From assembly GCF_001404515.1 (NCBI RefSeq), contig NZ_CXWE01000008.1:186001-250000 (forward strand): a stretch of 64,000 nt of DNA, given 5' to 3'. Below, in pieces: positions 34,524 to 43,666 of the stretch. The translations under genes and the position numbers were made by a program. Within the stretch, counting starts at the first letter, position 1. Every line of letters starts with the position of its first letter. Source of the DNA: Roseibium album. GTDB taxonomy: Bacteria > Pseudomonadota > Alphaproteobacteria > Rhizobiales > Stappiaceae. The notes beneath the pieces are model-generated. The model was not told where the DNA came from and searched no databases. It saw nothing but the letters and a program-made list of their open reading frames with translations.

Positions 34524-35711
34524 ATGTTCGACCAGTTCGAAAAGGCCAATGTTCAGTTTTTTGCGGCGCGCGCCATAAAAGAGCCCAATGTGCCCAGCGC
34601 GCTTACCCGGGAGAAATTCGACCTGGCGGAAAATGAGATCACATGCTGGGATGGATATGAAAAAACCCCGCTGGTTCCACTCGACTGGCTGAGCAGGGCG
34701 CTCGATCTGGGGAGCATACACTACAAGAACGAAGGCCCACGCTTCGGACTGGGAAGTTTCAAGGCGCTTGGTGGCGCTTACGCGGTGATGCTTCTTCTTC
34801 AGCGCGAGATTGCCAAATCCAGTGGCAAGCCCGTAAGCCTTGCCGAAATCCGCAAGAAAACATTCGCGGAAGAGGCCGCCGCTCTGACCGTGATTTCAGC
34901 CACGGATGGAAACCATGGCCGTTCGGTAGCCTGGGGTGCTGCCCGCTTCGGTGCCCGTTGCCGCATCTATATACATGCGGAAGTGAGTGAATACCGTGCC
35001 CAGACAATTCGCATGCTGGGCGCAGAGGTTATCCGCCTGGACGGAGATTACGATGCAACGGTCGCCCAAACGCGGGTAGATGCCGAAAAACACGGTTGGC
35101 ACATTGTTTCTGATACTTCGTGGGAGGGATACACCCAGACACCCACGGAAGTCATGGCCGGTTATGGAGTAATGGCGCGCGAAGTCGTGCGGGACCTGCC
35201 AACTGCGCCGACACATGTTTTCCTTCAAGGGGGCGTTGGTGGACTGGCAGCTGCCGTAAGCAAATCTTTTCACGACGCCTGGGGCGCGGACGCTCCCCGT
35301 ATTTTCCTGGTTGAACCAGAACTCGCACCATGCCTGTATGCGAGCGCTGCAGCAGGGGCCATGACTGCCGTGGACATCGAGGCAGAAACGATTATGGCGG
35401 GCCTGTCATGCGGTGTGCCTTCCGCGGTCGCCTGGCCGGTCTTGTCTGCTCTGGTCAGCGGCTTCATCACGATCCCTGAACACGTGGTCGCACCGGCGGT
35501 TCGCATGCTTGCCAACGGCATTGCAACGAGCCACCGCATAGAGGCTGGTGAAAGCGCGGTCGCCGGACTTTGCGGTTTGATCTGCGCTGCAACGCAGCGC
35601 GATTTGCGCGACGCAATGGTGTTGAACGAAGATGCGCGCATCGTACTGATCGGCTCGGAAGGTGTAACCGATCCAACGGTCTTCAACCGACTGCTGGCAG
35701 ATGCCAAGTAA
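34524..35711 (+). CDS. dpaL: diaminopropionate ammonia-lyase
   Basis: PLP enzyme, 395 aa, that converts 2,3-diaminopropionate to pyruvate and ammonia (some homologues act on serine or threonine). The PLP lysine is in LGSFKALGGAYAV, the phosphate loop in QGGVGGLAAAV, and ATDGNHGRSVAWGA is the substrate loop typical of the family. ATG 34524 is chosen because AAGGAG lies 8 bases before it and the open frame upstream runs through the divergent regulator. It is probably controlled by the adjacent Lrp-type protein. Confidence 0.9.
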   Translation: MFDQFEKANVQFFAARAIKEPNVPSALTREKFDLAENEITCWDGYEKTPLVPLDWLSRALDLGSIHYKNEGPRFGLGSFKALGGAYAVMLLLQREIAKSSGKPVSLAEIRKKTFAEEAAALTVISATDGNHGRSVAWGAARFGARCRIYIHAEVSEYRAQTIRMLGAEVIRLDGDYDATVAQTRVDAEKHGWHIVSDTSWEGYTQTPTEVMAGYGVMAREVVRDLPTAPTHVFLQGGVGGLAAAVSKSFHDAWGADAPRIFLVEPELAPCLYASAAAGAMTAVDIEAETIMAGLSCGVPSAVAWPVLSALVSGFITIPEHVVAPAVRMLANGIATSHRIEAGESAVAGLCGLICAATQRDLRDAMVLNEDARIVLIGSEGVTDPTVFNRLLADAK

Positions 35712-36042
35712 ACGAGGCATACGGTCAAAATACCCGATCGAACCGTGCGTCGAGTTCGGGAGCCATGGATGCATGCTGATCAATGCATTGTGAAAACAAA
35801 GTCCGCTTCGTTGGAACAAGGATGATCGAGGCAGGCCGCACGAAGAACTGCGTTGTGCCTGCTGCGAGTGCCGACAGGTTCACAAAGACCGGTGTTCGTC
35901 GTCGTTGAGGGGTCGGACACGGAATATCTACTTCGAAATCGTTGCCGACGTATCCGGGGTATCCTACAGCTTACCATGCGAATATTTTCACTGTCCTTGG
36001 CTGCAAGTGCAGTTCTCGAACCGCAACAAATGAGATATCTCG
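35712..36042. other. intergenic region between dpaL and the SDR
   Basis: 331 bases without a convincing gene, RNA fold or terminator. Its GC is a little lower than in the flanking genes. The open frames seen here are short and not protein-like. Confidence 0.35.
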
Positions 36043-36795
36043 ATGCCAGACTTTGCCATTTATCCGAGTTTGAAAGACAAGACCGTTCTGGTTTCGGGCG
36101 GTGCCCAGGGCATCGGCGCCGAAATTGTAGAAGCATTCGCCGCGCAAGGCGCCCGTGTCGGATTTCTGGATCTGGATGAAACCGCGAGCGAGGCAATTGC
36201 CGCTTCGAAAGAAAATGTCACGTATGAAATCTGCGATCTTCGCGACATTGGGGCAATGCAATCCGCGCTCACGAAATTGACGGACCGTCTCGGGCCAGCG
36301 CATGTCCTTGTCAACAACGCGGCACGAGATGACCGACACGATTGGAAAGACGTGACGCCTGAATACTGGGACGAGCGCCAGGCCACAAATCTTCGCCACA
36401 TGTTTTTCGCGATCCAGGCCGTCGCACCGGGCATGATGGAACGAGGAGGCGGTTCGATCATTAACATGGGGTCGAATTCGTGGTGGGAAGCCGGGGGTGG
36501 TTTCCCGGCCTATGCCACCGCCAAGTCCGCCGTGCATGGACTGACACGCACCATGGCCCGGGACCTCGGCGAAAGCCGCATCCGCGTCAACACCGTGGTT
36601 CCTGGCTGGATAATGACCGTGCGGCAGAAAGAACTCTGGGCAACTCCGGAAGCACTGGAAGCCCATCGCACGCGTCAATGTCTCCCGGATCTGATCGATC
36701 CTGTTTATGTTGCCCGCATGGTTCTCTTCCTTGCGTCTGACGACGCGGCGATGTGCAGCGCGAACAATTACATGGTCGAAGCAGGATCAATCTGA
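36043..36795 (+). CDS. SDR family oxidoreductase
   Basis: Classical SDR of 250 aa. The cofactor motif is SGGAQGIGAEIV, then LVNNAARDD, the catalytic serine in INMGSNSWWE and YATAKSA for Tyr/Lys. The C terminus reads DDAAMCSANNYMVEAGSI, like sugar or polyol dehydrogenases and 3-oxoacyl-type enzymes. NNAARDDRHDW after the NNA motif resembles aldose/sorbitol dehydrogenase SDRs. It may serve a catabolic route with dpaL, but the 331-base gap argues for its own promoter. Confidence 0.85.
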   Translation: MPDFAIYPSLKDKTVLVSGGAQGIGAEIVEAFAAQGARVGFLDLDETASEAIAASKENVTYEICDLRDIGAMQSALTKLTDRLGPAHVLVNNAARDDRHDWKDVTPEYWDERQATNLRHMFFAIQAVAPGMMERGGGSIINMGSNSWWEAGGGFPAYATAKSAVHGLTRTMARDLGESRIRVNTVVPGWIMTVRQKELWATPEALEAHRTRQCLPDLIDPVYVARMVLFLASDDAAMCSANNYMVEAGSI

Positions 36796-37024
36796 GGCAA
36801 TTCACCGGATCCTTGCTGTCTGCGTGCGAGTTCAAGACCGCCGCCGCCAGTCGGGTGGATTGAACCGCTGGCTGGTCTGTTTGATACCTGTTGTGCGCGC
36901 ATCCGGGGGTCAGTGGAGGACACCTGGATGCCAGTTCCGACGCGAAAAGAAGGGCAAGACAGGGCGCTCTTGCAAACGCTGGAGATACAGCCGAGTGACC
37001 AGCATTCGGCTGCCGCGATTTGCG

Positions 37025-38881
37025 TTAGCCGGCCTGCCTGGCAACGGCGACAGCTTCGCTTTCCGGTTGGTCTGTCTCTTCAGACTGCGCTGCCGACAGA
37101 AGACGACCCCGGACGAGCCCCCTTACCGAATTGCCGACATAGATTTCCTCGGCGGTTGCCAGGTCCTCGGCAGTGAGATCTGCTTCCCGGGCAAGGCCGC
37201 GCTCCAGCAAGCCGGCGCGCAGCGTGCCCGGCAGTACGCCATGTTCGAGCGCAGGCGTCAGAAGTTCGCCGTCTTTTTTCAGGAAGAGTGTCATGTAGCT
37301 GCCCTCGGTCAGATTACCGTGCTCGTTCCTGAACAGGACTTCCTGGCAGCCGGTTTCGGCCTGGTAGCGTTTCCGGGTGTCGTCATAAAACGCCCTGTTG
37401 GTCGTCTTGTGATAGAGGAAGCGATCCGTTGAGAGTGTTTTTTCCCGTGCCAGAACCAGATTGAAGACGGTCGTCTGATCAACCGGTGTCAGGTCGGTCG
37501 ATGTGATGGAAACGCCGCCGTCGGCGTTCAGAAGGAGGCGGACACGGCGCGGTCCCGTGAATTCAGACGACGTGTCGAGCAAAGCCCGGCGCACGCCGTC
37601 GAGGTCACACCGAAAACCGAGGTAAGCCGCTGATTTGTGCAGTCTCTGCAAATGCCGTTCGAACAGCAGGTAGCCTTCGGAGGGATCAAAGGCCATGGTC
37701 TCGATCAGCTCGAAGTCTGGCGTATCCTCAGTCATGAATTTCAGCTTGAGAATGCACTCGTCATATTCTGGTGCGGCTCCGGAATCGAAGACAACACCGG
37801 ATCCGGTTCCCGCTTCTCCGGTGCCGTCGTCGCGCAGCACAAGCGTGCGGATTGCGACGTTCAAACGAAAATCACCACCGGGCGCCAGGCAGCCGATGGA
37901 TCCGGTATAGACACCGCGTGGTCCGCTTTCCAGATTGTGCGCGATCTGCATGGCGCTCAGTTTCGGAGCACCTGTGATCGACCCGCACGGAAACAGATGT
38001 TTGATCACGCTGGAAAAGCCGACACTTTCGGGGACACGGGCCTCCACGGTCGATGTCATCTGGTGAAGGCTCGGGTAGCGCTCGACATCACAAAGTTTCG
38101 TGACCCTGACGGTGCCCGTATCGGCGATCCTCGACAGGTCGTTGCGCATCAGGTCGACGATCATGGTGTTTTCCGAGCGCTGCTTGGGATCACTTGCAAG
38201 TTCCCTGGCAATCCTGACGTCTTCCGACGCAAAACGGCCACGTGGCGCAGTGCCTTTCATCGGACGGGTCCGCAGGCAGGTACCTTCACGCTCCAGAAAG
38301 AGCTCCGGCGACAGGGAAAGAACCGTTCTGTCGCCCGTCCGGACAAACGCAGCGAACTCGACAGGCTGCCGCCGCATCAGATCCAGAAACAGGCTTTCCG
38401 GTGTCCCCTCATGCGCGAATCTTGCCCTCATCGTCAGATTGACCTGATAGATGTCTCCCTTGGCGAGATGCGAGCGAACCTGCTCAAACGCCTTGCCGTA
38501 ACCTGACCTGTCCATATCGAAGTCCGGCCGCTGCACGAAAGCATCTTTGCCTTCGGCTGCCGTTTCCAGCATCTCGCGGGCTTCATCAAGGCCCAGTTCC
38601 CGGACATTTTCATAAACGCCAAACCAGAGGAGCGGGTCTCCGGTGTGCCTGAACCGACGCTTTAGTTTCTCCTCGAAGGCAAAGCCGAGTTCATAAGCCA
38701 TGTACCCGGCGGCAAACTTGCCCTCCGCCTGGACGGCCTCCAGTCTTGCCAGGCAATCCGTCACGTCTTCGAGCGCCGAACAGGTGACGATCTCGACAGG
38801 GTCGAAAAAGTGCATTGCCGAGCGCTGCTTCAGGAGATCCAGAAGCAATACCGATCCGGACTTTAGCGCGCTTACAGACAT
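37025..38881 (-). CDS. pabBC: aminodeoxychorismate synthase component I fused to 4-amino-4-deoxychorismate lyase
   Basis: Bifunctional folate-pathway enzyme, 618 aa, from chorismate to p-aminobenzoate. Residues about 1-385 are PabB: PMKGTAPRG, SEDVRIARELASDPKQRSEN and FPCGSITGAPKLSAM are the chorismate-binding signatures. Residues about 400-610 are a class IV aminotransferase-fold PabC: LYHKTTNRAFYDD contains the PLP lysine and NLTEGSYMTLFL follows. The glutaminase subunit PabA is not nearby. The fusion lets the unstable intermediate pass between sites and is known in several proteobacteria. Confidence 0.93.
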   Translation of the reverse strand: MSVSALKSGSVLLLDLLKQRSAMHFFDPVEIVTCSALEDVTDCLARLEAVQAEGKFAAGYMAYELGFAFEEKLKRRFRHTGDPLLWFGVYENVRELGLDEAREMLETAAEGKDAFVQRPDFDMDRSGYGKAFEQVRSHLAKGDIYQVNLTMRARFAHEGTPESLFLDLMRRQPVEFAAFVRTGDRTVLSLSPELFLEREGTCLRTRPMKGTAPRGRFASEDVRIARELASDPKQRSENTMIVDLMRNDLSRIADTGTVRVTKLCDVERYPSLHQMTSTVEARVPESVGFSSVIKHLFPCGSITGAPKLSAMQIAHNLESGPRGVYTGSIGCLAPGGDFRLNVAIRTLVLRDDGTGEAGTGSGVVFDSGAAPEYDECILKLKFMTEDTPDFELIETMAFDPSEGYLLFERHLQRLHKSAAYLGFRCDLDGVRRALLDTSSEFTGPRRVRLLLNADGGVSITSTDLTPVDQTTVFNLVLAREKTLSTDRFLYHKTTNRAFYDDTRKRYQAETGCQEVLFRNEHGNLTEGSYMTLFLKKDGELLTPALEHGVLPGTLRAGLLERGLAREADLTAEDLATAEEIYVGNSVRGLVRGRLLSAAQSEETDQPESEAVAVARQAG

Positions 38882-39013
38882 CTTCCGTGCCGATTTCCGA
38901 TGGATGCAGAATTATCGACCATAATGTGCCCTGTTTCAGATGGCTCAAGTGGCTCGTAAAGAGCGGCTCATGACATCCAAGCGACATCAGGTCAAGTTTT
39001 CTCTCGGCAGGAT

Positions 39014-39045
39014 AAAAAATTGGCCGGCTGATTGATAGCCGGCCA
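39014..39045 (-). terminator. Rho-independent terminator after the six-TM chemoreceptor
   Basis: TGGCCGGCT (39021-39029) pairs with AGCCGGCCA (39037-39045) around a 7-base loop. On the minus strand an ATTTTTT tract follows directly. It lies about 75 bases past the chemoreceptor stop. Confidence 0.9.
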
Positions 39046-39119
39046 GATCAATTGCAGACGTCTTTTTTTGGTAACTGCAACAAACGTCACACACAGGTCC
39101 CTGTCTGTGACGGGTTGTC

Positions 39120-40610
39120 TTATGCCGCCGCAACGTCGTCCAGGAACGTGTCGATCGCACGGCGCATGTCAGAGGTTTCCGCATCCAGCACTTCGGTTGC
39201 CTCGGCCATGGAAGAAGCCGACTGGCTGGTGCGTTCGACCGATTCGCGGACACCGCCGATGTTTTCCGCAACCCGTCCTGTTCCGTCAGCAGCTTCCGCA
39301 ACATTGCGGGAGATTTCCTGTGTAGCTGCACCCTGCTCGTCGACGGCGGCCGCGATCGCGGCGGTGTAGCTGTTGACTTCATCCATGGTGGCGGCGATAG
39401 CGCCAATGGATTCAACCGCATCCTTGGTTTCCGCCTGAATGGCCGAAATCTGGGCACCAATCTCCTCGGTCGCCTTTGAGGTCTGGGTGGCGAGTTCCTT
39501 CACTTCTGCGGCAACCACAGCAAAACCCTTGCCTGCTTCGCCTGCGCGTGCCGCCTCGATCGTGGCGTTTAGAGCGAGCAGGTTCGTCTGTTCGGCAATT
39601 GCCTGGATCAGCGTGACTACTTCACCGATGCGATTGGCAGCTTCCGCCAGACCAGCCACTTTCCTGTTGCTGGTTTGCGCATTGTCAGTTGCCTGCATCA
39701 CGATGCTGGTGGTCTGTTCGACCTGACGCGAGATCTCGGCGATAGAGGATGACAGCTCTTCGGCAGCCGAAGCGACCATCTGCACGTTGGACGATGCTGT
39801 TTCGGACGCATCGGACACGGAAATCGCGCGGCCGGTGGTATCCTGGGCGACAGATCCCAGCTCTTCCGCAGACCCGCGCATTTCCTCGACCTTGACACTC
39901 ACCCCATCCAGCTTGGCCGCAACCTCTTCCTGGAAGGCCATGATCCTGTGTTCGATCGTTGCCTGTTTCGCGCGCTCCGTTTCAGCGTGCCTGGAGTTTT
40001 CATCCTGCAAGTGGAATGCCTCGGCCTGAGCCCTTTCGGCTTCTTCGCGCGCCTGGTCGGACGCGGTGAAGGCTGCTGCCAGCGAGTTGGTCATCCACCA
40101 GAGCGCACCAACCTCGGCGACAACGATGACGGCGTGGAAAACAACGCGCGTGAAATCCGCGCCATTCGGGAACACTGCCCAGGGCATCATGAAATTCAGA
40201 GCCAGATGGTGAACGGCAACAACCGCGGCATAGGCAACAAGAGCGCGCCAATCGACCCAGCTTGCCAGAATTGCCAGCACAGCGAAGAAATACATGTGGC
40301 CGTCGAGCTGAAACGAGTTCTGTCCGGCAGGCACCGAAAGTGCCGCGACGAACAGCGCGACCAGGCCGGCCAGGGACATTGACGTCGCCAGGCGTGTTTC
40401 GGTGCCGGCACCGAATTTAAACCAGGAAAGAGTTGCGGCCACACCAAGCGCGAGTGCCGCACCTGCAACGACAACGAAGGAAACGTTTCCAAACCACCAC
40501 GCGGTCATCGCAACGAGAGCAACATTGAACCACGTGAAATAGATGACGATCTTTGAAAACCGTTCCCGGAAGCAATCCAGGCCCGAAAGTCCTGCCAAAC
40601 TATCGCTCAT
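39120..40610 (-). CDS. methyl-accepting chemotaxis protein with six-TM sensor region
   Basis: Chemoreceptor of 496 aa from ATG 40610. The first 190 residues hold about six TM helices and no large periplasmic domain; HHLALNFMMPWAVFPNGADF is a conserved piece of this membrane sensor type. A coiled linker without an obvious HAMP domain and a signalling domain (EQTNLLALNATIEAARAGE at the tip) follow. The start codon overlaps the stop of the upstream small membrane gene as ATGA; longer starts at 40886 run through that gene in another frame. It may sense a membrane-associated cue such as redox state or proton motive force, which is inference. Confidence 0.92.
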   Translation of the reverse strand: MSDSLAGLSGLDCFRERFSKIVIYFTWFNVALVAMTAWWFGNVSFVVVAGAALALGVAATLSWFKFGAGTETRLATSMSLAGLVALFVAALSVPAGQNSFQLDGHMYFFAVLAILASWVDWRALVAYAAVVAVHHLALNFMMPWAVFPNGADFTRVVFHAVIVVAEVGALWWMTNSLAAAFTASDQAREEAERAQAEAFHLQDENSRHAETERAKQATIEHRIMAFQEEVAAKLDGVSVKVEEMRGSAEELGSVAQDTTGRAISVSDASETASSNVQMVASAAEELSSSIAEISRQVEQTTSIVMQATDNAQTSNRKVAGLAEAANRIGEVVTLIQAIAEQTNLLALNATIEAARAGEAGKGFAVVAAEVKELATQTSKATEEIGAQISAIQAETKDAVESIGAIAATMDEVNSYTAAIAAAVDEQGAATQEISRNVAEAADGTGRVAENIGGVRESVERTSQSASSMAEATEVLDAETSDMRRAIDTFLDDVAAA

Positions 40611-40930
40611 ATAGACTTCTCCAGTGAAACACCTGACCAGCGCGCGCATGCATAAGCGATGGCGGTCGAGGCGACAAAACCGGCTCCTGCGCGATAGAGC
40701 CGGTCGATAAACTGCGGATCGGGGGATTCGGTCAGCGCCACCCAGGTGCCATCTCGTATGAAAATGATCTGGCCTTCCGCGCCTGCTATTACTTCCAAAG
40801 CCGGCTTGCCCCAGGGCTTTGCAAATACCGCGACGGGGCCTTTGCCGCCCGGCGCCAGCGACGCAAGCAACATCAGGGAACAACATCCCAGAAAATAGGC
40901 TCCCGCGAAGATCTTTGCGGAGCGTGTCAT
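40607..40930 (-). CDS. small membrane protein translationally coupled to a chemoreceptor
   Basis: Protein of 107 aa from ATG 40930 (a GTG six codons upstream is possible). TM1 is near residues 5-25 (IFAGAYFLGCCSLMLLASLA), the middle is a periplasmic or cytoplasmic segment (IIFIRDGTWVALTESPDPQF) and TM2 is near 85-100 (AGFVASTAIAYACA). The stop TGA overlaps the chemoreceptor ATG, so the two proteins are made in fixed ratio. No family recognised. It may be an accessory subunit of the six-TM receptor. Confidence 0.72.
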   Translation of the reverse strand: MTRSAKIFAGAYFLGCCSLMLLASLAPGGKGPVAVFAKPWGKPALEVIAGAEGQIIFIRDGTWVALTESPDPQFIDRLYRAGAGFVASTAIAYACARWSGVSLEKSI

Positions 40931-41122
40931 CGAATCAACCCCCGGCACCCCTGTACTCGTGCCGACGATTGCGCGGTAATTTTAATAAATGCTGAATTAT
41001 CGAAGTTAGAGCATTGAAATCAGTAATTTTTTCAAGAATCAAAGCGTAACGCGAGAAAACCCCGAAACAGATACGAAGTATATCTCTCGTAAAATTTACA
41101 TATGCCGTGCGGCGAAACAGAA

Positions 41123-41148
41123 GCGCCGCAGTCACTGGACTGCGGCGC
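41123..41148 (-). terminator. Rho-independent terminator after msrA
   Basis: GCGCCGCAGTC (41123-41133) and GACTGCGGCGC (41138-41148) make an 11-bp perfect stem with an ACTG loop. On the minus strand it is followed by TTCTGTTTCG, a weak T-rich tail, 34 bases past the msrA stop. Confidence 0.75.
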
Positions 41149-41181
41149 ACTCGACTTCAGAAATCGTTTTCAGATCAACGG

Positions 41182-41835
41182 TCAGCCTGCGGCGGGGCAC
41201 GCAACGCCGGTTCCCCCTATGCCGCAATATCCGGCAGGATTCCTGGCAAGATATTGCTGATGATAATCTTCAGCAAAATAGAACGTATCCAGTTCCCGGA
41301 TCTCCGTGGTGATCGAGGCGGAAACACCACCCTGGTTCAGGGCCACCTGGTAGGCATCGCGTGTGTGCTCGGCAAGAACAAGGTCTTCCGGCGAATTGAC
41401 ATAGATTGCCGAGCGGTACTGCGTACCCGTATCGTTGCCCTGACGCATGCCCTGCGTTGGATCGTGACTTTCCCAGAACACCTTCAACAGGTCTTCCAAG
41501 CGGATCGCATCGGGATCGTAAACGACAAGAACCGCTTCCGTGTGTCCCGTCCGGCCGGAGCAGGTTTCATTGTATGTGGGATTGGCGGTATGACCACCCG
41601 CATAACCGACGGCGGTTACATGAACTCCCGGCAGTTGCCAGAACAGCCTTTCGGCCCCCCAGAAGCATCCCATGCCCAAAAGCACGGTCTTCATTCCGTC
41701 CGGATAAGGCCCGTTGAGAGACTTTCCGTTCACAAAATGCGCTTCGGACGGCGCGATTGCCACCGTACGCCCGGGAAGGGCCTCTTCCTTTCCGGGCAAG
41801 GAGAACTTTTTGGTCAACATGGTCATGAAGGACAT
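41182..41835 (-). CDS. msrA: peptide-methionine (S)-S-oxide reductase
   Basis: Repairs oxidised methionine in proteins, 217 aa. The catalytic cysteine is in GMGCFWGAERLF (about residue 58), followed by GVHVTAVGYAGG and TGHTEAVLVVYDP. The C terminus ends GTGVACPAAG and supplies a resolving cysteine, with another in AGYCGIGGTG. ATG 41835 is chosen since GGGAGA lies just upstream and the N-terminal extension then matches long MsrA forms; a frame open to 41940 has no support. Confidence 0.95.
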   Translation of the reverse strand: MSFMTMLTKKFSLPGKEEALPGRTVAIAPSEAHFVNGKSLNGPYPDGMKTVLLGMGCFWGAERLFWQLPGVHVTAVGYAGGHTANPTYNETCSGRTGHTEAVLVVYDPDAIRLEDLLKVFWESHDPTQGMRQGNDTGTQYRSAIYVNSPEDLVLAEHTRDAYQVALNQGGVSASITTEIRELDTFYFAEDYHQQYLARNPAGYCGIGGTGVACPAAG

Positions 41836-41996
41836 TGCGGATCTCCCATAAGAACAGCCCCCTCCCCGGCAAACCAGACAGGGAAGGAGCACTGTCACAA
41901 TCATTGACCGCAATGTGGCGCACTCGCGCCGACATTCCAAGAGGCATCACGCAGGAGTGTCCCCTGGTGCGCCTTCAGTCTGTTCCGCCGGCTCCT

Positions 41997-42323
41997 TCAG
42001 GCGAACTGTGTCTGGTAACGCTGGCGCCTCGCGCCGAGCCACAGAAACAGCAAACCGAACGGCGCGAATACCGCCCAGACCGGCCAGGTCATGAGTGTCA
42101 GCAACACCGGATCCCAGAGCGCGGGATGGATGTGACGCTCGATGGCAGGCTGAAGGATCGGGAAAGTATCGGGGAAAAGACTGAACAGGAGTTGCCCCAG
42201 CGGCTGGAGTTGAACCTGAGACTGGGCAATCGACGTGCTGGCGTCGGAGATGCCGGCAATAATAGCGACGGCAAGCAATGCCAGTCCCGTCAGACGGAAT
42301 ATAAATTTCAATACGCTGAACAT
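41997..42323 (-). CDS. small two-TM membrane protein, unknown
   Basis: Hypothetical membrane protein of 108 aa from ATG 42323. TM1 is near residues 4-24 (VLKFIFRLTGLALLAVAIIAG), an extracytoplasmic loop follows (LQPLGQLLFSLFPDTFPILQ), then PALWDPVLLTLMTWPVWAVF into TM2 and FGLLFLWLGARRQR at the end. The pattern recurs in many Hyphomicrobiales as an uncharacterised conserved protein. The frame extends 81 codons upstream but that part is AT-rich and not protein-like. Confidence 0.7.
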   Translation of the reverse strand: MFSVLKFIFRLTGLALLAVAIIAGISDASTSIAQSQVQLQPLGQLLFSLFPDTFPILQPAIERHIHPALWDPVLLTLMTWPVWAVFAPFGLLFLWLGARRQRYQTQFA

Positions 42324-42651
42324 TTTGATATCTGACCTTATAAAAATTTTTTTCGTCGAGCACATATTTTGTTCTTCCGCCAGACACATCGAAAAATGGA
42401 AAATGCCGTGCGCTGACTTAAGGTAATAGCGCAATTCTATTGTACAAAGATTGACGTACAACACATTCTTGTGAGTTTTCCTGCAACAAATCGGATTTTG
42501 GGCCACCGACGATCGTGTCAGAGCCGATTGATCCGAGCCATGTTCCACAGGTTGGCACCCGTTCAAAAAAAACTCGTTCAGGCGCTTGCACTTGACCTAT
42601 AGCTGAGTATATTGCGCGGCACTCAAGCGGGGCTACGGTGCTGCTTCGGAT

Positions 42652-42741
<90 letters not shown>

Positions 42742-42765
42742 TATCACGTAAAGTGATAGCGTTTT
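42742..42765 (+). terminator. short hairpin after tRNA-Ser
   Basis: TATCAC (42742-42747) and GTGATA (42753-42758) form a 6-bp stem directly after the CCA end, followed by GCGTTTT. It is a plausible weak terminator or processing stem. The rest of the 290 bases to the next gene holds nothing recognisable. Confidence 0.45.
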
Positions 42766-43031
42766 CGGTACACAAGACCCTACCAGAATAAATTTCGCGG
42801 TTTTCAAAATCAGTTTCAAAGTATCCAATCTAGTCATCGGGTGCGTGTCGGGTGGTGTGTTTTGTCAATCGCCAGATGACTTCTGTGCGGACGAGGCGGA
42901 CGTTGCCAATCCGTCATTGGGCAGATACGGTGCACGCATGATTGCCTGAGTATCTCCAAGCAAACCACTCTTTGGTTTTACAGTGCGCCACCTCGTAGGG
43001 CGCAGTAATTACTCATGCAAAAAGAAAAATC

Positions 43032-43400
43032 ATGATTAGCTATATTACTGTTGGGTCAAATGACCTTGCTGCTTCCGCAACTTTTTTCGATGCGCTGTTT
43101 TGCGCAATAAACGGCACGCGCGCCTTTAGCCTAGACAACATGATCGCCTATAGTTTTGGACCTGAAAAACCCAAGATAATCGTGACCACGCCTTACGATG
43201 GCGAGACTGCTTTTCACGGAAACGGTACCATGGTTGCGCTTGCAGCAAAGGATCAAGATCAAGTCGATGCCGTTCATGCTCTAGCGATTGAGCTCGGTGC
43301 AACCGATGAAGGAGCCCCGGGCAATCGGGGCAAGCACTTTTACGGTGGCTATTTTCGTGACCCAGACGGAAACAAGTTCAACATCAGCTTGACGGTCTGA
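43032..43400 (+). CDS. VOC family (glyoxalase-like) protein
   Basis: Small vicinal-oxygen-chelate protein, 122 aa. MISYITVGSNDLAASATFFDAL opens the first beta-alpha-beta-beta-beta module, and HFYGGYFRDPDGNKFNISL closes the second, the usual VOC ending. Such proteins act as glyoxalase-type enzymes, dioxygenases or antibiotic-binding proteins; this subgroup is mostly uncharacterised. It lies alone, with lower GC than its neighbours, between the tRNA and a very long perfect hairpin. Confidence 0.88.
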   Translation: MISYITVGSNDLAASATFFDALFCAINGTRAFSLDNMIAYSFGPEKPKIIVTTPYDGETAFHGNGTMVALAAKDQDQVDAVHALAIELGATDEGAPGNRGKHFYGGYFRDPDGNKFNISLTV

Positions 43401-43417
43401 CTGACCTCGGCGCGATG

Positions 43418-43455
43418 GACCATGAGAGGCAACTTGACAGTTGCCTCTCATGGTC
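43418..43455. repeat. 17-bp perfect inverted repeat (hairpin)
   Basis: GACCATGAGAGGCAACT (43418-43434) and its exact complement (43439-43455) flank a TGAC loop, 17 bases after the VOC stop. There is no T-run on either strand, so it is not a standard Rho-independent terminator, though it may still stabilise or end the VOC transcript. Confidence 0.85.
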
Positions 43456-43666
43456 GCCCTGGGCTCAATGCGGACATTGGCCGGACCCGCCTGAATGACC
43501 ACTCCGAGCCGCCCGCAGCCTCGTGCACCGCGCTTGTGAATGCCCGTTTTCGCCGAACAGCCCGTCGAAACCCGTCCGTCGGTGACGGGCCCACTCTGAC
43601 GCGAGGTGACGGCACAGATGTCCAGGTCAATATGTGCCTTGCAGACCGGCCCAACCTTGCCGAGAC

